A stretch of 42,358 nt of DNA from Selenomonadaceae bacterium (GCA_029338835.1 JAQYBD010000015.1:1-42358), one strand, 5' to 3'. Counted from the first letter of the stretch, positions 23,253 to 32,263 are shown. The notes: generated by a model from the sequence alone, not told the origin. Program-made: numbers and translations.

Positions 23253-25046
23253 TCATTTGTACATGGGGCCATAGGCCTTGCAAGCACGATAATCCTGCCC
23301 CTCTTTATCCATGCCGAAAGCATTCCAGGCGGCCGGGCGGAAAATATCCGTCTCCGGCACGTTGTGCATGCAGACCGGGATGCGCAAGATGGAGCAGAGC
23401 GTGATGAGATCCGCGCCGATGTGGCCATACGTGATGGCACCATGGTTGGCCCCCCAGTTGTTCATGACATCGTAAGCCGATGCAAAGGCACCTTTTCCCG
23501 TAAGACGCGGCGTGAACCACGTGCAAGGCCAGGTGTAATCCGTGCGTTTCCAGAGCTTATCGGAAACCTCATCCGGCAGATTGACCGTATAGCCTTCCAC
23601 AAGCTGCAGGACAGGGCCGACCCCTTTGACGATATTGACGCGTACCATCGTAGCCGGCATCTCACCACGCGTCAGGTAACGGGACGAGAAGCCGCCGCCG
23701 CGGAAATATCCATTGTCAGCCGGACACCACTCAGTAGCCTCCAGGCAAGCATCCTGGTCGCTCTCCGTCATCTCCCAGAACGGCTTGATGACCGAATTGC
23801 CCGCGTCATCCTTGACTTCACCGCAGGCATCGAGGCAGGCTGCCCCCGAATTGATGAGATGCAGGAAGCCTTTGCCGTCCCTGGCCTTGCCCTCCAGCTC
23901 ATAGCCCGTCGCCTTCTTGACAGCCTCCGGGCTCCAATACGTGCGGACATCGGCAAAGATCTGCGCACGATTCGTCAGCAGCTTGTTGAAAAGCATGGCG
24001 ACACCGTTGAGCGTATCATTCTCCGTCGCAAGGATATAGCTCTCACGCGCACCTTCCCAGTCGAACGAGGAGTTCATGAGTGCTTCGGCAAAATCACCAT
24101 TGGGATAGAAATCCGTCCACTGGCGCTGTCCCTGGAAACCGCCGGCAATCGCATTATGGCCAACGGCCTCTTCCTCACAGCCTTTTGGCAGGTTCGGATT
24201 GCCGTTGTAGAGATCCTTCATGATGCACATCATCTTGACGACAAATTCCCAAGCCTCTTTCTTCTGCTCATCCGTCTTGCGCGCAAAGTCCGGGTTCTTG
24301 TCGAAGCCTTCCTTGCAATGCGCTTTCGTCCAGGCCAGAGCTTTCTCATATTCTTCCTGGTCATAGATGCCTTCCGTCATGCGGCGGATGATCTCTACCT
24401 CGTCAACTGATTCAATGCGCATGCCGAGGTATTCCTCGAAGAACTCCGGGTTGATGATGGAGCCGGCAATACCCATCGTGATGGAGCCGATCTGCAGGTA
24501 AGACTTGCCGCGCATCGTCGCTGCCGCTACCGCAGCACGTCCAAAACGGAGCAGCTTGACCTTGACATCTTCCGGGATTTCCGTTGCATCCGCTTCCTGC
24601 ACATCATGGCCGTAAATGCCGAAAGCCGGCAGGCCCTTCTGCGCATGGCTCGCGAGTACAGAAGCCAGATAGACAGCGCCTGGGCGCTCCGTACCGTTGA
24701 AGCCCCAGACCCCTTTGATCGTCATCGGATCCATGTCCATCGTCTCAGAACCATAGCACCAGCACGGCGTGACCGTCAGCGTGATATCGACACCGGCTTT
24801 CTTGAACTGGTCGGCACAGGCAGCAGCCTCTGCCACGCGGCCAATCGTCGTATTGGCAATGACGACTTTCACGGGTTCACCATTCGTATAGCAGAGATTC
24901 TCCTCAAAAAGCTTCTTGGCAGCCTGTGCCATACCCATAGTCTGCGCTTCCAGCGAGCCGCGCACATTGAGGACACCGCGCCGTCCGTCAATCGTCGGAC
25001 GGATGCCAATCACCGGATAATCACCAATCAATCTGCTCTTTGCCAT
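23253..25046 (-). CDS. fucI: L-fucose isomerase
   Basis: A 597-residue protein (E. coli FucI is 591) that interconverts L-fucose and L-fuculose using Mn2+. Family blocks: [20 protein letters not shown] at the start, [20 protein letters not shown]-type region (near 90-110), [20 protein letters not shown] (about 300-320), [16 protein letters not shown] and [20 protein letters not shown] near the end. First gene of the fuc operon; ATG at 25046 follows GGGAGGAAA. Its promoter region holds cre-like sites, and a divergent AraC regulator lies 255 bases away. Confidence 0.97.
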   Translation of the reverse strand: MAKSRLIGDYPVIGIRPTIDGRRGVLNVRGSLEAQTMGMAQAAKKLFEENLCYTNGEPVKVVIANTTIGRVAEAAACADQFKKAGVDITLTVTPCWCYGSETMDMDPMTIKGVWGFNGTERPGAVYLASVLASHAQKGLPAFGIYGHDVQEADATEIPEDVKVKLLRFGRAAVAAATMRGKSYLQIGSITMGIAGSIINPEFFEEYLGMRIESVDEVEIIRRMTEGIYDQEEYEKALAWTKAHCKEGFDKNPDFARKTDEQKKEAWEFVVKMMCIMKDLYNGNPNLPKGCEEEAVGHNAIAGGFQGQRQWTDFYPNGDFAEALMNSSFDWEGARESYILATENDTLNGVAMLFNKLLTNRAQIFADVRTYWSPEAVKKATGYELEGKARDGKGFLHLINSGAACLDACGEVKDDAGNSVIKPFWEMTESDQDACLEATEWCPADNGYFRGGGFSSRYLTRGEMPATMVRVNIVKGVGPVLQLVEGYTVNLPDEVSDKLWKRTDYTWPCTWFTPRLTGKGAFASAYDVMNNWGANHGAITYGHIGADLITLCSILRIPVCMHNVPETDIFRPAAWNAFGMDKEGQDYRACKAYGPMYK

Positions 25047-25086
25047 GCCTGTTTCCTCCCTATTATTATCTGAAGATTCCTTAACT

Positions 25087-25100
25087 TGATTACGCTTTCA
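25087..25100 (-). promoter_or_regulatory. cre-like site at the fucI start region
   Basis: Minus strand TGAAAGCGTAATCA fits the cre consensus TGWAANCGNTNWCA at every fixed position but one. It directly follows the fucI -10, where a bound CcpA-like protein would block transcription. Confidence 0.6.
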
Positions 25101-25108
25101 GTATAGCA
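25100..25108 (-). promoter_or_regulatory. Extended -10 promoter of the fuc operon
   Basis: Minus strand TG-C-TATACT, with TATACT at 25100-25105. No clear -35, consistent with need for an activator such as the AraC protein. Confidence 0.65.
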
Positions 25109-25301
25109 TTGGAAGCGTCTTCTTTCTCGTTGTATCTTATGGTAAAATAGGACTATATTATCTTTTATGTATTTTATATATTCTGAAATCAATTCCATCA
25201 TAAATGATAAATTGTAAAATAAAAATATATATCAGATAAAATAGCACGATAATGGCGATTTTTATGATGATATTATCTTTTTGAAAGAAGGCATACTTTT
25301 T

Positions 25302-26177
25302 ATGAAACATGACGGATATAACGAATTTCGTCAACGCGGGCGTTTTGATTTCCCAATAGAGTTCCACCATGTCGACCAGCATCACCCGCGCTTCTACATG
25401 CCGTATCACTGGCATATGGAATATGAGATCGACCTCATCGTTCAAGGGTCTTTGACGCTTACGCTCAATGAATCCCAGGTGCATGCTGAAGCTGGCGACA
25501 TCATTTTCATCCGCGACGGCGTCGTTCACGGCGGACATCCCGACAGTGCAGACACGATTTACGACTGTATCGTCTTTGACATGAAGAAGATGCTGGCCGG
25601 CAGCCACACCTTCCAGGCCCAGATTGAAGATGTCCTCAAGCATATCACCCTCATCAACAAACACATCTCAGCCGCCACGCCTGATATCTCGCCGCTCATA
25701 CAGCAGCTTTTCCGCAGCATGAAAGCAGGACACCCCGGTTATGAACTCATCGTCACAGGGCTGCTCTACGCTTTTTTAGGCTTCATCTTCCAGCACGGTC
25801 TGTATCACGAAGCCGCAGCACTTGCCCTGCGGGAACATCGCCGCAAACGCATCACACAACTCAAGCAGATCTTCCAGCTCATCGACTCAAGATACCAGCA
25901 GCCTCTGAGTCTTGCAGACCTTGCCCAGGCCGCGAATCTCTCGCCCAATTACTTCTGCCGCTTTTTCCAGAAGCTCACACACCACAGCCCCATCGATTAC
26001 CTCAACCGCTACCGCATCGAGATGGCCTGCCTCAAACTTGCCCACACCAATGACTCCATCACAGAGATCGCCCTCTCCTGCGGCTTCAATGATGTGAGTT
26101 ATTTCATCAAGCTCTTTCACCGCTACAAAGAGACTTCTCCGCGCAAATACAAGCAACTCATGAAGGAGAGCAAATAA
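25302..26177 (+). CDS. AraC-family regulator, probably of the fuc operon
   Basis: A 291-residue protein with an N-terminal cupin sensor domain (HYHW-like PYHWHMEYEIDLIVQG and HAEAGDIIFIRDGVVH, about residues 30-80) and a C-terminal pair of helix-turn-helices (LSLADLAQAANLSPNYFCRF and SITEIALSCGFNDVSYFIKL, then HRYKETSPRKYK). It likely senses fucose or a breakdown product and activates fucI from the shared intergenic region. Start at ATG 25302 with GAAAGAAGG upstream; the frame is open to a TTG at 25281. Ligand is inferred from position. Confidence 0.9.
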   Translation: MKHDGYNEFRQRGRFDFPIEFHHVDQHHPRFYMPYHWHMEYEIDLIVQGSLTLTLNESQVHAEAGDIIFIRDGVVHGGHPDSADTIYDCIVFDMKKMLAGSHTFQAQIEDVLKHITLINKHISAATPDISPLIQQLFRSMKAGHPGYELIVTGLLYAFLGFIFQHGLYHEAAALALREHRRKRITQLKQIFQLIDSRYQQPLSLADLAQAANLSPNYFCRFFQKLTHHSPIDYLNRYRIEMACLKLAHTNDSITEIALSCGFNDVSYFIKLFHRYKETSPRKYKQLMKESK

Positions 26178-26179
26178 AA

Positions 26180-26203
26180 AAAGCCATCGCCTAAGCGATG
26201 GCT
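26180..26203 (-). terminator. Terminator of the 72-residue membrane protein gene
   Basis: AAGCCATCGC / GCGATGGCTT hairpin with a T run on the minus strand. It may also end the convergent araC transcript, though no T run follows on that side. Confidence 0.8.
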
Positions 26204-26229
26204 TCCTGGATCTCACGATTTCCCTGCTC

Positions 26230-26448
26230 TCAACGATCCGTACCGTCCTGCTCGAGGACGATATCGGGGTAATCCGGGCTATGCAGACTCACATAGCTCG
26301 TCGTACCCGTCTGTACAGCATACCGATCCACCGGCGTGTCCGGATTCGCCTTTTCCAGTCTGGCATCAGCGGCCGCGATATTCATGAAAACAACCATGAT
26401 CCAGATGGCAGCAATGGCCGCACAGGCCAGCAGTTTCCTCTTCGTCAT
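26230..26448 (-). CDS. Small membrane-anchored or exported hypothetical protein
   Basis: A 72-residue protein: MTKRKLLACAAIAAIWIMVV start forms a signal peptide or membrane anchor (residues 5-26), followed by about 45 hydrophilic residues with no cysteines after the anchor. ATG at 26448 has GGAG 10 bases upstream; a GTG at 26457 is an alternative. No family recognised. Lies between araC (convergent) and a LysR gene (divergent), with its own terminator, which supports expression. Confidence 0.65.
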   Translation of the reverse strand: MTKRKLLACAAIAAIWIMVVFMNIAAADARLEKANPDTPVDRYAVQTGTTSYVSLHSPDYPDIVLEQDGTDR

Positions 26449-26547
26449 GACAATCACACTCCATTCTTCCTATTCTCTATGAACTATCTCGGCGCCGTTC
26501 CTTTCGACACCTTTATTATCGCACAGGCTCGCCCGCTTGAAAAACGG

Positions 26548-26579
26548 ATAAATCTGATTTATGTATCGGAAAAACCGAT
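26548..26579. promoter_or_regulatory. Operator region of the LysR gene at 26639
   Basis: Two adjacent perfect inverted repeats: ATAAAT-ctg-ATTTAT (26548-26562) and ATCGG-aaaaa-CCGAT (26565-26579). The second fits the T-N11-A LysR rule and abuts the -35. Confidence 0.6.
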
Positions 26580-26607
26580 TGATTCAAGCAGGGTGCTGCG
26601 CTACAAT
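26579..26607 (+). promoter_or_regulatory. Promoter of the LysR gene at 26639
   Basis: TTGATT (26579-26584), 17-base spacer, TACAAT (26602-26607). The implied transcript start near 26614 supports the start codon at 26639. Confidence 0.7.
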
Positions 26608-26638
26608 AAGCCTAAGAGAACAAGAAGGGATGGATAGG

Positions 26639-27529
26639 ATGACTCTTTTGCAAATGCGTTACTTCCTGGCTGTCTGCCGCTACCAGAACATCACCCATGC
26701 GGCTGGCGAACTCCACATCGCCCAGTCCACGCTGAGCCAGTCGATGCAGGCACTCGAGGACGAAACGGGACTCAATCTTTTCCTGCGCACCGGACGCACA
26801 ATCATGATCAGCCAGGCCGGCCAGCAGCTCGCGCAAAAGCTCGCACGTCTTCTGCAACAGGTCGATCAGGTAGAAAGTGAGATCCATGACATGGCTCTGC
26901 GCCACAGCAAGGTCCGCATCGCCATCCCTCAGCAGCAAGCCTCTTATCTCATGCCATATTTGCTCAGCGAATTCCATCAGCAGCACCCCGAGATCCAGCT
27001 TGACATCACGGAGCCGTACGGTCTCGAAGCCGTACGGCTCGTGCATGATGAAAAAGTTGACCTGGCCGTCATCAACTCCGACGACAGCAACCAGCCGGAC
27101 ATCCACTACCGCCGCCTCGCCTCACGTCCCATCGGCTTTGTCGTCTGGGAGGATCATCCACTCGCCAGCCGCACAAGCATAACGCTCGAAGAAGCCGCCA
27201 GCATGCCAGTCGCGATGCTCTCCGAAGAATTTTACGTGACACGCGTCGTCCTGCGCGCCATGCATCAGCATGACCTTACGCCAAAAGTACGCTATTTCTC
27301 GCCGCATCTCTCCACACTCTACAGCCTGCTGCGCCATCACACGCTGCCTGCCATCCTCTTTGAACGTTCCCTGGTCGAGATGCCGGGACTCGTTACGATT
27401 CCCTTTGCCGAAGGCCTGAGACTCACCGGTGCCATCCTGACAAAAAAGAACCGCCAGTCATCAAAAGACCAGCGGCTCGTCATGAAATTCATCTTCGAAA
27501 AATTATCAGCCATTCCCAGTCAGGAATGA
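26639..27529 (+). CDS. LysR-family transcriptional regulator
   Basis: A 296-residue LysR protein: helix-turn-helix NITHAAGELHIAQSTLSQSM in the first 45 residues and a substrate-binding domain of the CynR/CysL type, with QQQASYLMPYLLSEFHQQHP and VDLAVINSDD. Start ATG 26639 has AGAAGGG nine bases upstream; the frame is open to 26561 but that would place the start upstream of the promoter. Its 3' end overlaps the convergent fliB-like gene by 24 bases. Target unknown: either the small divergent protein or the aryl-CoA operon (both inference). Confidence 0.9.
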   Translation: MTLLQMRYFLAVCRYQNITHAAGELHIAQSTLSQSMQALEDETGLNLFLRTGRTIMISQAGQQLAQKLARLLQQVDQVESEIHDMALRHSKVRIAIPQQQASYLMPYLLSEFHQQHPEIQLDITEPYGLEAVRLVHDEKVDLAVINSDDSNQPDIHYRRLASRPIGFVVWEDHPLASRTSITLEEAASMPVAMLSEEFYVTRVVLRAMHQHDLTPKVRYFSPHLSTLYSLLRHHTLPAILFERSLVEMPGLVTIPFAEGLRLTGAILTKKNRQSSKDQRLVMKFIFEKLSAIPSQE

Positions 27530-28411
27530 CGAGGACTCTTTGCCGCACGCCTCGATGAGGTGTGCGGTATTTTCTTCGTCGTATTCAATCTGCTCCGACC
27601 AGCGGCGCACCGCCTCGGGCAGATCCTGCAGCAAGACAGCCATGAGATAAATGAACGCCGCATTACAGCGCGCATAAGAGGCAAGCGCCCTGGTGCCATA
27701 CCGGGGAAGCTTATCGAGCTGGCGATAGAGGATATACGAGATCAGATGGTTGCCCACCTCCCCGCCCTGTGCTGCCAAAAGCTGCTCATATTGTGAAAGC
27801 AGCGATCCGCCAGCCGCCCGCAGGGCTGCGAGCTGCTGCGTCCAGGCAGAGTCGATGGGCTCCGTCTCCTCCATCTGTGCCAGCAGGAACGACATCTGCA
27901 ACCCGGTCAGCCGTGCAGGCGGCTGCAGCCAGGTCTCCGGCACCGGATGCCCCAGGAACGCCAGCAAGGCTGGAAAATCAAAGGACGGATATCCCCCTTC
28001 TGCATGGAAGCGCAATTCCTTCGCCGCGAGCAACAGCTCCGTGGCCTTCTCGCAGGCCAGGCCGAAGCCAGCAAGCTCCACCTTGCCGCAGAGCGCAAAA
28101 AAGCGCGGATGCATCGTGCAGATCTCGCAGAGATTTTCTTCCCCCAGGCTGAGGATCAGACGGCAAAGTCCGTCTGAGCGCAGGAAGGGGCAGCGTTCGT
28201 CTGCCATGAGCCGGAAGGAATACGTCCCGTCATCGTATTGGATCTTCCGCCTCAGTTCATCGCCCAAGGGACCGTCAAGCGAGAGATACCACTGCGCCGT
28301 ATCACTGTCGATATCGATTTCCCAGCCACGGCAGCAGGTATGGCGGCAGTCACCAGCCTTGCAGGCAAAGCCAGGGGCAAAATCCGGCCAGATCGTGACA
28401 ATCCTTTCCAT
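27506..28411 (-). CDS. fliB: FliB-family lysine-N-methylase-like protein
   Basis: A 301-residue protein with the Cys-rich FliB/YkgJ-type signature: FACKAGDCRHTCCRGWEIDID near residue 16-36, then CPFLRSDGLCRLI and LCEICTMHPRFF. These cysteines are thought to hold a metal centre. FliB methylates flagellin lysines in Salmonella. No flagellar gene is in this window, and this one closes the iorA-iorB-paaK operon, 7 bases past paaK. ATG at 28411 with GAGG five bases before; the ATG at 28426 lies inside paaK without a site. The substrate here could be another protein. Confidence 0.85.
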   Translation of the reverse strand: MERIVTIWPDFAPGFACKAGDCRHTCCRGWEIDIDSDTAQWYLSLDGPLGDELRRKIQYDDGTYSFRLMADERCPFLRSDGLCRLILSLGEENLCEICTMHPRFFALCGKVELAGFGLACEKATELLLAAKELRFHAEGGYPSFDFPALLAFLGHPVPETWLQPPARLTGLQMSFLLAQMEETEPIDSAWTQQLAALRAAGGSLLSQYEQLLAAQGGEVGNHLISYILYRQLDKLPRYGTRALASYARCNAAFIYLMAVLLQDLPEAVRRWSEQIEYDEENTAHLIEACGKESSSFLTGNG

Positions 28412-28418
28412 CTCATCC

Positions 28419-29654
28419 TCATTCATAACGCGTATCGATCACGCGCTTCGTCTTCTTCTCGGAGCGCGGCAGTACGCCAATCTCGACGACCTTGACGAGC
28501 GGCGTGAAGCCGATGCGGCTCTTGACGCGCTCGGCGATGCGCTTCGCGAGATCCAGGAAGTCCACGCTGCCATTTGTCTCGACATAGAGACGCATCGTAT
28601 CCTTGCCGTCGAGATGCGAGATATGGATCTGATCCTCGCTCGAAACCTCGGGGAACGTCCTGAGGATTTCCTCGATCTGTGCCGGGAAGAGGTTGACACC
28701 TTTGATCTTGACCATATCATCCGTGCGGCCCTGAATCGTATCGAGGCGCGGGAACTTGCTGCCGCACGGGCAGTCGCCCGGCAGGATGCGCGAAAGGTCG
28801 TGCGTGCGGAAACGGATGAGCGGCGCCCCCTCTTTGCGCAGCGTCGTGATGACGATCTCCCCCCATTCGCCGTCCGGCAACGGCTCTCCCGTCTGCGGGT
28901 CGATGATTTCGATATAGATATAATCATCCCAGTAATGGATGCCATCGTGCGCCTCACAGCTGATGCCGATACCCGGCCCGTAGATTTCCGTCAAGCCGTA
29001 GATGTCGTATGCCTCGATGCCGAGTTTCTCGCAGATGGATTTCCGCATCTTGTCACTCCAGCGCTCTGAGCCGATGATGCCCTTGCGCAGATGGATCTTA
29101 TCCTCGATGCCGCGCTTCTCGATCTCTTCGGCGAGCAGCAGTGCATAAGAAGAAGTCGCGCAGAGTACCGTACTCTCCATGTCCATCATCATCTGCAGCT
29201 GCTTTTCCGTATTGCCGGGTCCCATCGGCACAGCCATGGCACCGAGCTTCTCGCAGCCAGCCTGGAAGCCGATACCGGCCGTCCAAAGCCCGTAGCCCGG
29301 CGTGATCTGCACGCGATCGCGCTTCGTCACACCTGCCATCTCATAGCAGCGTGCAAAGAGCAGCGCCCAGTCTTCCACATCCTTTTTCGTATAAGGGATG
29401 ATGACAGGTTTGCCCGTCGTACCCGAAGACGAATGGATGCGTACGATTTCTTCCTCCGGCACCGACATGAGGCCGAGCGGATACGCATCACGCAAATCCT
29501 TCTTCTCCGAAAACGGCAGCTTCTTGAAATCCGCCGCGCTGTCCACATGGTCTATACCATGCTCTTCCAGGCGTTTGCCATAGAAACTGTCCGCCTTGCG
29601 CAGTGCCTTGATGCGGCTGTTGACCAGTGCCAGTTGTTCATTCGTGATTTCCAT
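28419..29654 (-). CDS. paaK: Phenylacetate-CoA ligase (AMP-forming)
   Basis: A 411-residue adenylate-forming enzyme of the PaaK family. The phosphate loop SSSGTTGKPVIIPYT is near residue 74-88, followed by YDIYGLTEIYGPG and the hinge-region GRTDDMVKIKGVNLFPAQIE. It activates aryl acetates to aryl-acetyl-CoA with ATP, or runs in reverse to make ATP. It follows iorB by 14 bases. Together with IorAB it fits fermentation of phenylalanine, tyrosine or tryptophan to aryl acetates. ATG at 29654 follows GAGAGGGAG. Confidence 0.94.
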   Translation of the reverse strand: MEITNEQLALVNSRIKALRKADSFYGKRLEEHGIDHVDSAADFKKLPFSEKKDLRDAYPLGLMSVPEEEIVRIHSSSGTTGKPVIIPYTKKDVEDWALLFARCYEMAGVTKRDRVQITPGYGLWTAGIGFQAGCEKLGAMAVPMGPGNTEKQLQMMMDMESTVLCATSSYALLLAEEIEKRGIEDKIHLRKGIIGSERWSDKMRKSICEKLGIEAYDIYGLTEIYGPGIGISCEAHDGIHYWDDYIYIEIIDPQTGEPLPDGEWGEIVITTLRKEGAPLIRFRTHDLSRILPGDCPCGSKFPRLDTIQGRTDDMVKIKGVNLFPAQIEEILRTFPEVSSEDQIHISHLDGKDTMRLYVETNGSVDFLDLAKRIAERVKSRIGFTPLVKVVEIGVLPRSEKKTKRVIDTRYE

Positions 29655-29668
29655 AAAGACTCCCTCTC

Positions 29669-30262
29669 TTACTGTCTCTCTTCCTCGGCATAATAGGCCA
29701 GCGCTTTCTCATTGAGGGCGACAAAACGCGGCTTGACCTTGGCGCGGATAGCCTCGAGGAGATCCTCCTCCGTCAGGAAATCCAGTGCGCCGCTCTTCAG
29801 TGCTGCCCCGAGCATGACGACATTGAGTACCTTCGGGTTCCCGAGTTCCTGCATAGCCTGCCAACCATCGATGACGAGAAGATCCGGAACCGTCTCTTGC
29901 AGATACGCAATCATTTCCCGGCCAGTATAATCCGTCCCCTTGAGTGCAGCCGTTACCGGCATCACGGGATGAGAATTGACTACGACCGTGCCGCCTTCCT
30001 TCAGATATGGCAGCATGCGCACAGCCTCGGCAGGCTCAAAGGCCAGCAGGAGGTCTGCCGTACCGCGGCGGATCATCGGACTCATGACGCCTGCACCGAT
30101 GCGCAGATGGCTGAACACCGAGCCCCCTTTCTGAGCCATGCCAATGGTCTCAGCACTCATGACTGGCAGCCCCTTCTGCATGGCAGCTGCCGCGATGAGC
30201 TTCGACGCGAGTACCGTTCCCTGGCCGCCCACGCCCGTCAAAAGGATATTCTTCTGCATCAT
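29669..30262 (-). CDS. iorB: Indolepyruvate:ferredoxin oxidoreductase, beta subunit
   Basis: A 197-residue gamma-type POR domain protein: NILLTGVGGQGTVLASKLIA at the start and AETIGMAQKGGSVFSHLRIG near residue 37. It pairs with IorA to oxidise aryl pyruvates to aryl-acetyl-CoA and CO2 with ferredoxin. The start ATG overlaps the iorA stop (ATGATG), a coupled arrangement. Confidence 0.95.
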   Translation of the reverse strand: MMQKNILLTGVGGQGTVLASKLIAAAAMQKGLPVMSAETIGMAQKGGSVFSHLRIGAGVMSPMIRRGTADLLLAFEPAEAVRMLPYLKEGGTVVVNSHPVMPVTAALKGTDYTGREMIAYLQETVPDLLVIDGWQAMQELGNPKVLNVVMLGAALKSGALDFLTEEDLLEAIRAKVKPRFVALNEKALAYYAEEERQ

Positions 30263-32112
30263 GCCTTGCCCCCTTCCGGCTTTCTCTCTGCTCCAAACGC
30301 TTCCACGCGGATGGCATCAAACGGACAGACTTCACGGCAGAGGCCGCAGCCTGTACACTGCGAAGCATCAATCGTCACGCGGCCATCCTCGATGACTATG
30401 CCGGGACAGCCGATCTCACGGATGCATTTCTTGCACTTCCGGCATTTGTCCTGCAGGATTCCTGCCATGCCCAGCGGCTTGACGATGGCAATGCAGGGGG
30501 AACGGAAAATGATTGCTTTCAGTCCAGGTTCTGCTGCCACTTCCCTGACAACAGCAATGGCCTTCGGCAGATCCAGCGGATCCACGGTACGCACCGTTTG
30601 AACGCCGACACCGCGCAGACTATCCTCAATCGATACCCTATCGACAACCTGCCCCATCATCGTATGACCGGTGCCTGGATGCGGCTGATGCCCCGTCATC
30701 GCTGTGGTCGAATTATCGAGTACGACAAGCGTCATATCCGCCTGATTGTAGACACCGTTGACGACGCCCGTCAGCGCTGAGGCAAAGAATGTCGAATCGC
30801 CGACAAAGGCAAAGCACTTCATGCCAGGCGTCACCGCACCGATGCCCTGCGCGATGTTGACGCCGGCACCCATGCAGAGACAAGTATCCACCATGTCGAG
30901 CGGCATGGCATTGCCGAGCGTATAGCAGCCGATATCGCCGCAGAAGACGCTCTTCTGGCCTTTCATCGCGAGTTTCACAGCATAGAACGAGGCACGGTGC
31001 GGACACCCTGCGCAGAGTACCGGCGGACGCACGACCCCGCAGGGAGCTGGTGGCAATTCCCGCTGCTGTGCCTGCGGCCAGCCCATGAAACGTGCCACAT
31101 CATCATAAACGGAATCACGCGTATTCTCACCGGCCGTATGGACATCCCCCGTGAGCTTGCCGCGGATCTTCACCGGCAGCTGATACTTGCCGCAGACATA
31201 CGTGAGTTCCCGCTCGATGACCGGATCGAGTTCTTCAAGGCAAAGCACTTCATCAAGCCCCTGCAGGAATTCCACGGCCTTCTGCTCCGGGAACGGGAAC
31301 GGCGTCGACACCTTGAAGACACGCGGCGCGCTTTCCCCGCGCTCCTGCAGCGTCTCCACGACATACGGATAGCTGACGCCATGCGTCGCGATGCCCCGGC
31401 GGCAGCCTTTGTCCGCAGAGGGCAGCACCTCATTGCGCGGATATGCCGAAAACGTTGCGGAAAGTTTCGCATTACGCGCTTCGATCTCTTGATGCGCACG
31501 GTACGAGAGTTTCGGGAAGATGACCCAGCGCGCCGGGTCGCGCACAAACCCCTCCACCGCATGCTGCACGTATTCCCCGGGATCCTTGACCTGAAGCGAT
31601 GCGTAGCCGTGGTCGATACGCGTCGTCGGGCGCAGGAACACAGGCGTATGATACTGCTCCGAGAAGTCAAAAGCCTCCTGGATCATCTCATACGCTTCCT
31701 GCACGCTTGAGGGGTCAAAGCACGGCAGTTTGGCAAACGCTGCAAAATGGCGCGTATCCTGCTCTGTCTGCGAAGAAATCGGCCCCGGATCATCGGCCAC
31801 CAGCACGACCATGCCGCCTTTAACGCCCAGATACGCCAGGCTCATCAAAGGGTCGGCCGCCACATTGAGCCCCACCTGCTTCATTGTCACGAGTGCCCGC
31901 GCTCCGGAATACGCCGCGCCAGCCGCGACTTCCATGCCGGCCTTTTCATTCGTTGACCACTCCACATGGACGTTCCCGTCCGGATTATGCCGGGCAATCG
32001 TCTCCAGCACCTCCGTCGACGGCGTCCCCGGGTAGCCCGCCACCACATTGACACCGGCGGCCAGCGCCCCCATGCCGATGGCTTCATTGCCCATCCAATA
32101 CTCTGTATGCAT
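30259..32112 (-). CDS. iorA: Indolepyruvate:ferredoxin oxidoreductase, alpha subunit
   Basis: A 617-residue subunit with an N-terminal pyrimidine-binding domain (GNEAIGMGALAAGVNVVAGYPGTPSTEV region), a thiamine diphosphate domain (CAGCPHRASFY and GDIGCYTLG, then VGDSTFFASALTG with the Mg/ThDP motif) and a C-terminal double 4Fe-4S ferredoxin domain (CRKCKKCIREIGCPG and CTGCGLCREVCPFDAI). It oxidises indole-, phenyl- and hydroxyphenyl-pyruvate made by transamination. Start chosen at ATG 32112, nearest the conserved GNEAI; the open frame extends to 32238 without a site. First gene of iorA-iorB-paaK-fliB. Confidence 0.96.
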   Translation of the reverse strand: MHTEYWMGNEAIGMGALAAGVNVVAGYPGTPSTEVLETIARHNPDGNVHVEWSTNEKAGMEVAAGAAYSGARALVTMKQVGLNVAADPLMSLAYLGVKGGMVVLVADDPGPISSQTEQDTRHFAAFAKLPCFDPSSVQEAYEMIQEAFDFSEQYHTPVFLRPTTRIDHGYASLQVKDPGEYVQHAVEGFVRDPARWVIFPKLSYRAHQEIEARNAKLSATFSAYPRNEVLPSADKGCRRGIATHGVSYPYVVETLQERGESAPRVFKVSTPFPFPEQKAVEFLQGLDEVLCLEELDPVIERELTYVCGKYQLPVKIRGKLTGDVHTAGENTRDSVYDDVARFMGWPQAQQRELPPAPCGVVRPPVLCAGCPHRASFYAVKLAMKGQKSVFCGDIGCYTLGNAMPLDMVDTCLCMGAGVNIAQGIGAVTPGMKCFAFVGDSTFFASALTGVVNGVYNQADMTLVVLDNSTTAMTGHQPHPGTGHTMMGQVVDRVSIEDSLRGVGVQTVRTVDPLDLPKAIAVVREVAAEPGLKAIIFRSPCIAIVKPLGMAGILQDKCRKCKKCIREIGCPGIVIEDGRVTIDASQCTGCGLCREVCPFDAIRVEAFGAERKPEGGKA

Positions 32113-32158
32113 CTCCTGATCCCGTCCTTCAATCGTTAAAATACACAGATACCCTTTC

Positions 32159-32164
32159 ATTATA
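32159..32164 (-). promoter_or_regulatory. -10 of the ior operon
   Basis: Minus strand TATAAT at 32159-32164; no convincing -35. About 45 bases before the iorA start. Confidence 0.45.
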
Positions 32165-32225
32165 CTATAATTTTCCACTTTGAGTAGACAAAACTTACAA
32201 TGTATATAAAAATACAAACAAAAAA

Positions 32226-32244
32226 TCCTCCCCGTCAAGGAGGA
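32226..32244 (-). terminator. Terminator of the marR-hlyD-permease-usp operon
   Basis: Minus strand TCCTCC / GGAGGA hairpin followed by TTTTTTG, 20 bases past usp. Confidence 0.8.
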
Positions 32245-32263
32245 GGATGTTTCAGCTGCGTTC

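Noticed and set aside
22884-24410. 508-codon open frame on the plus strand
   Set aside because: Lies wholly opposite fucI and the kinase gene, has no ribosome binding site and an Arg/His/Ile-rich composition; it is an antisense shadow of GC-biased codons.
27750-29069. 439-codon open frame on the plus strand
   Set aside because: Antisense to fliB and paaK, Ser/Arg-rich without domains.
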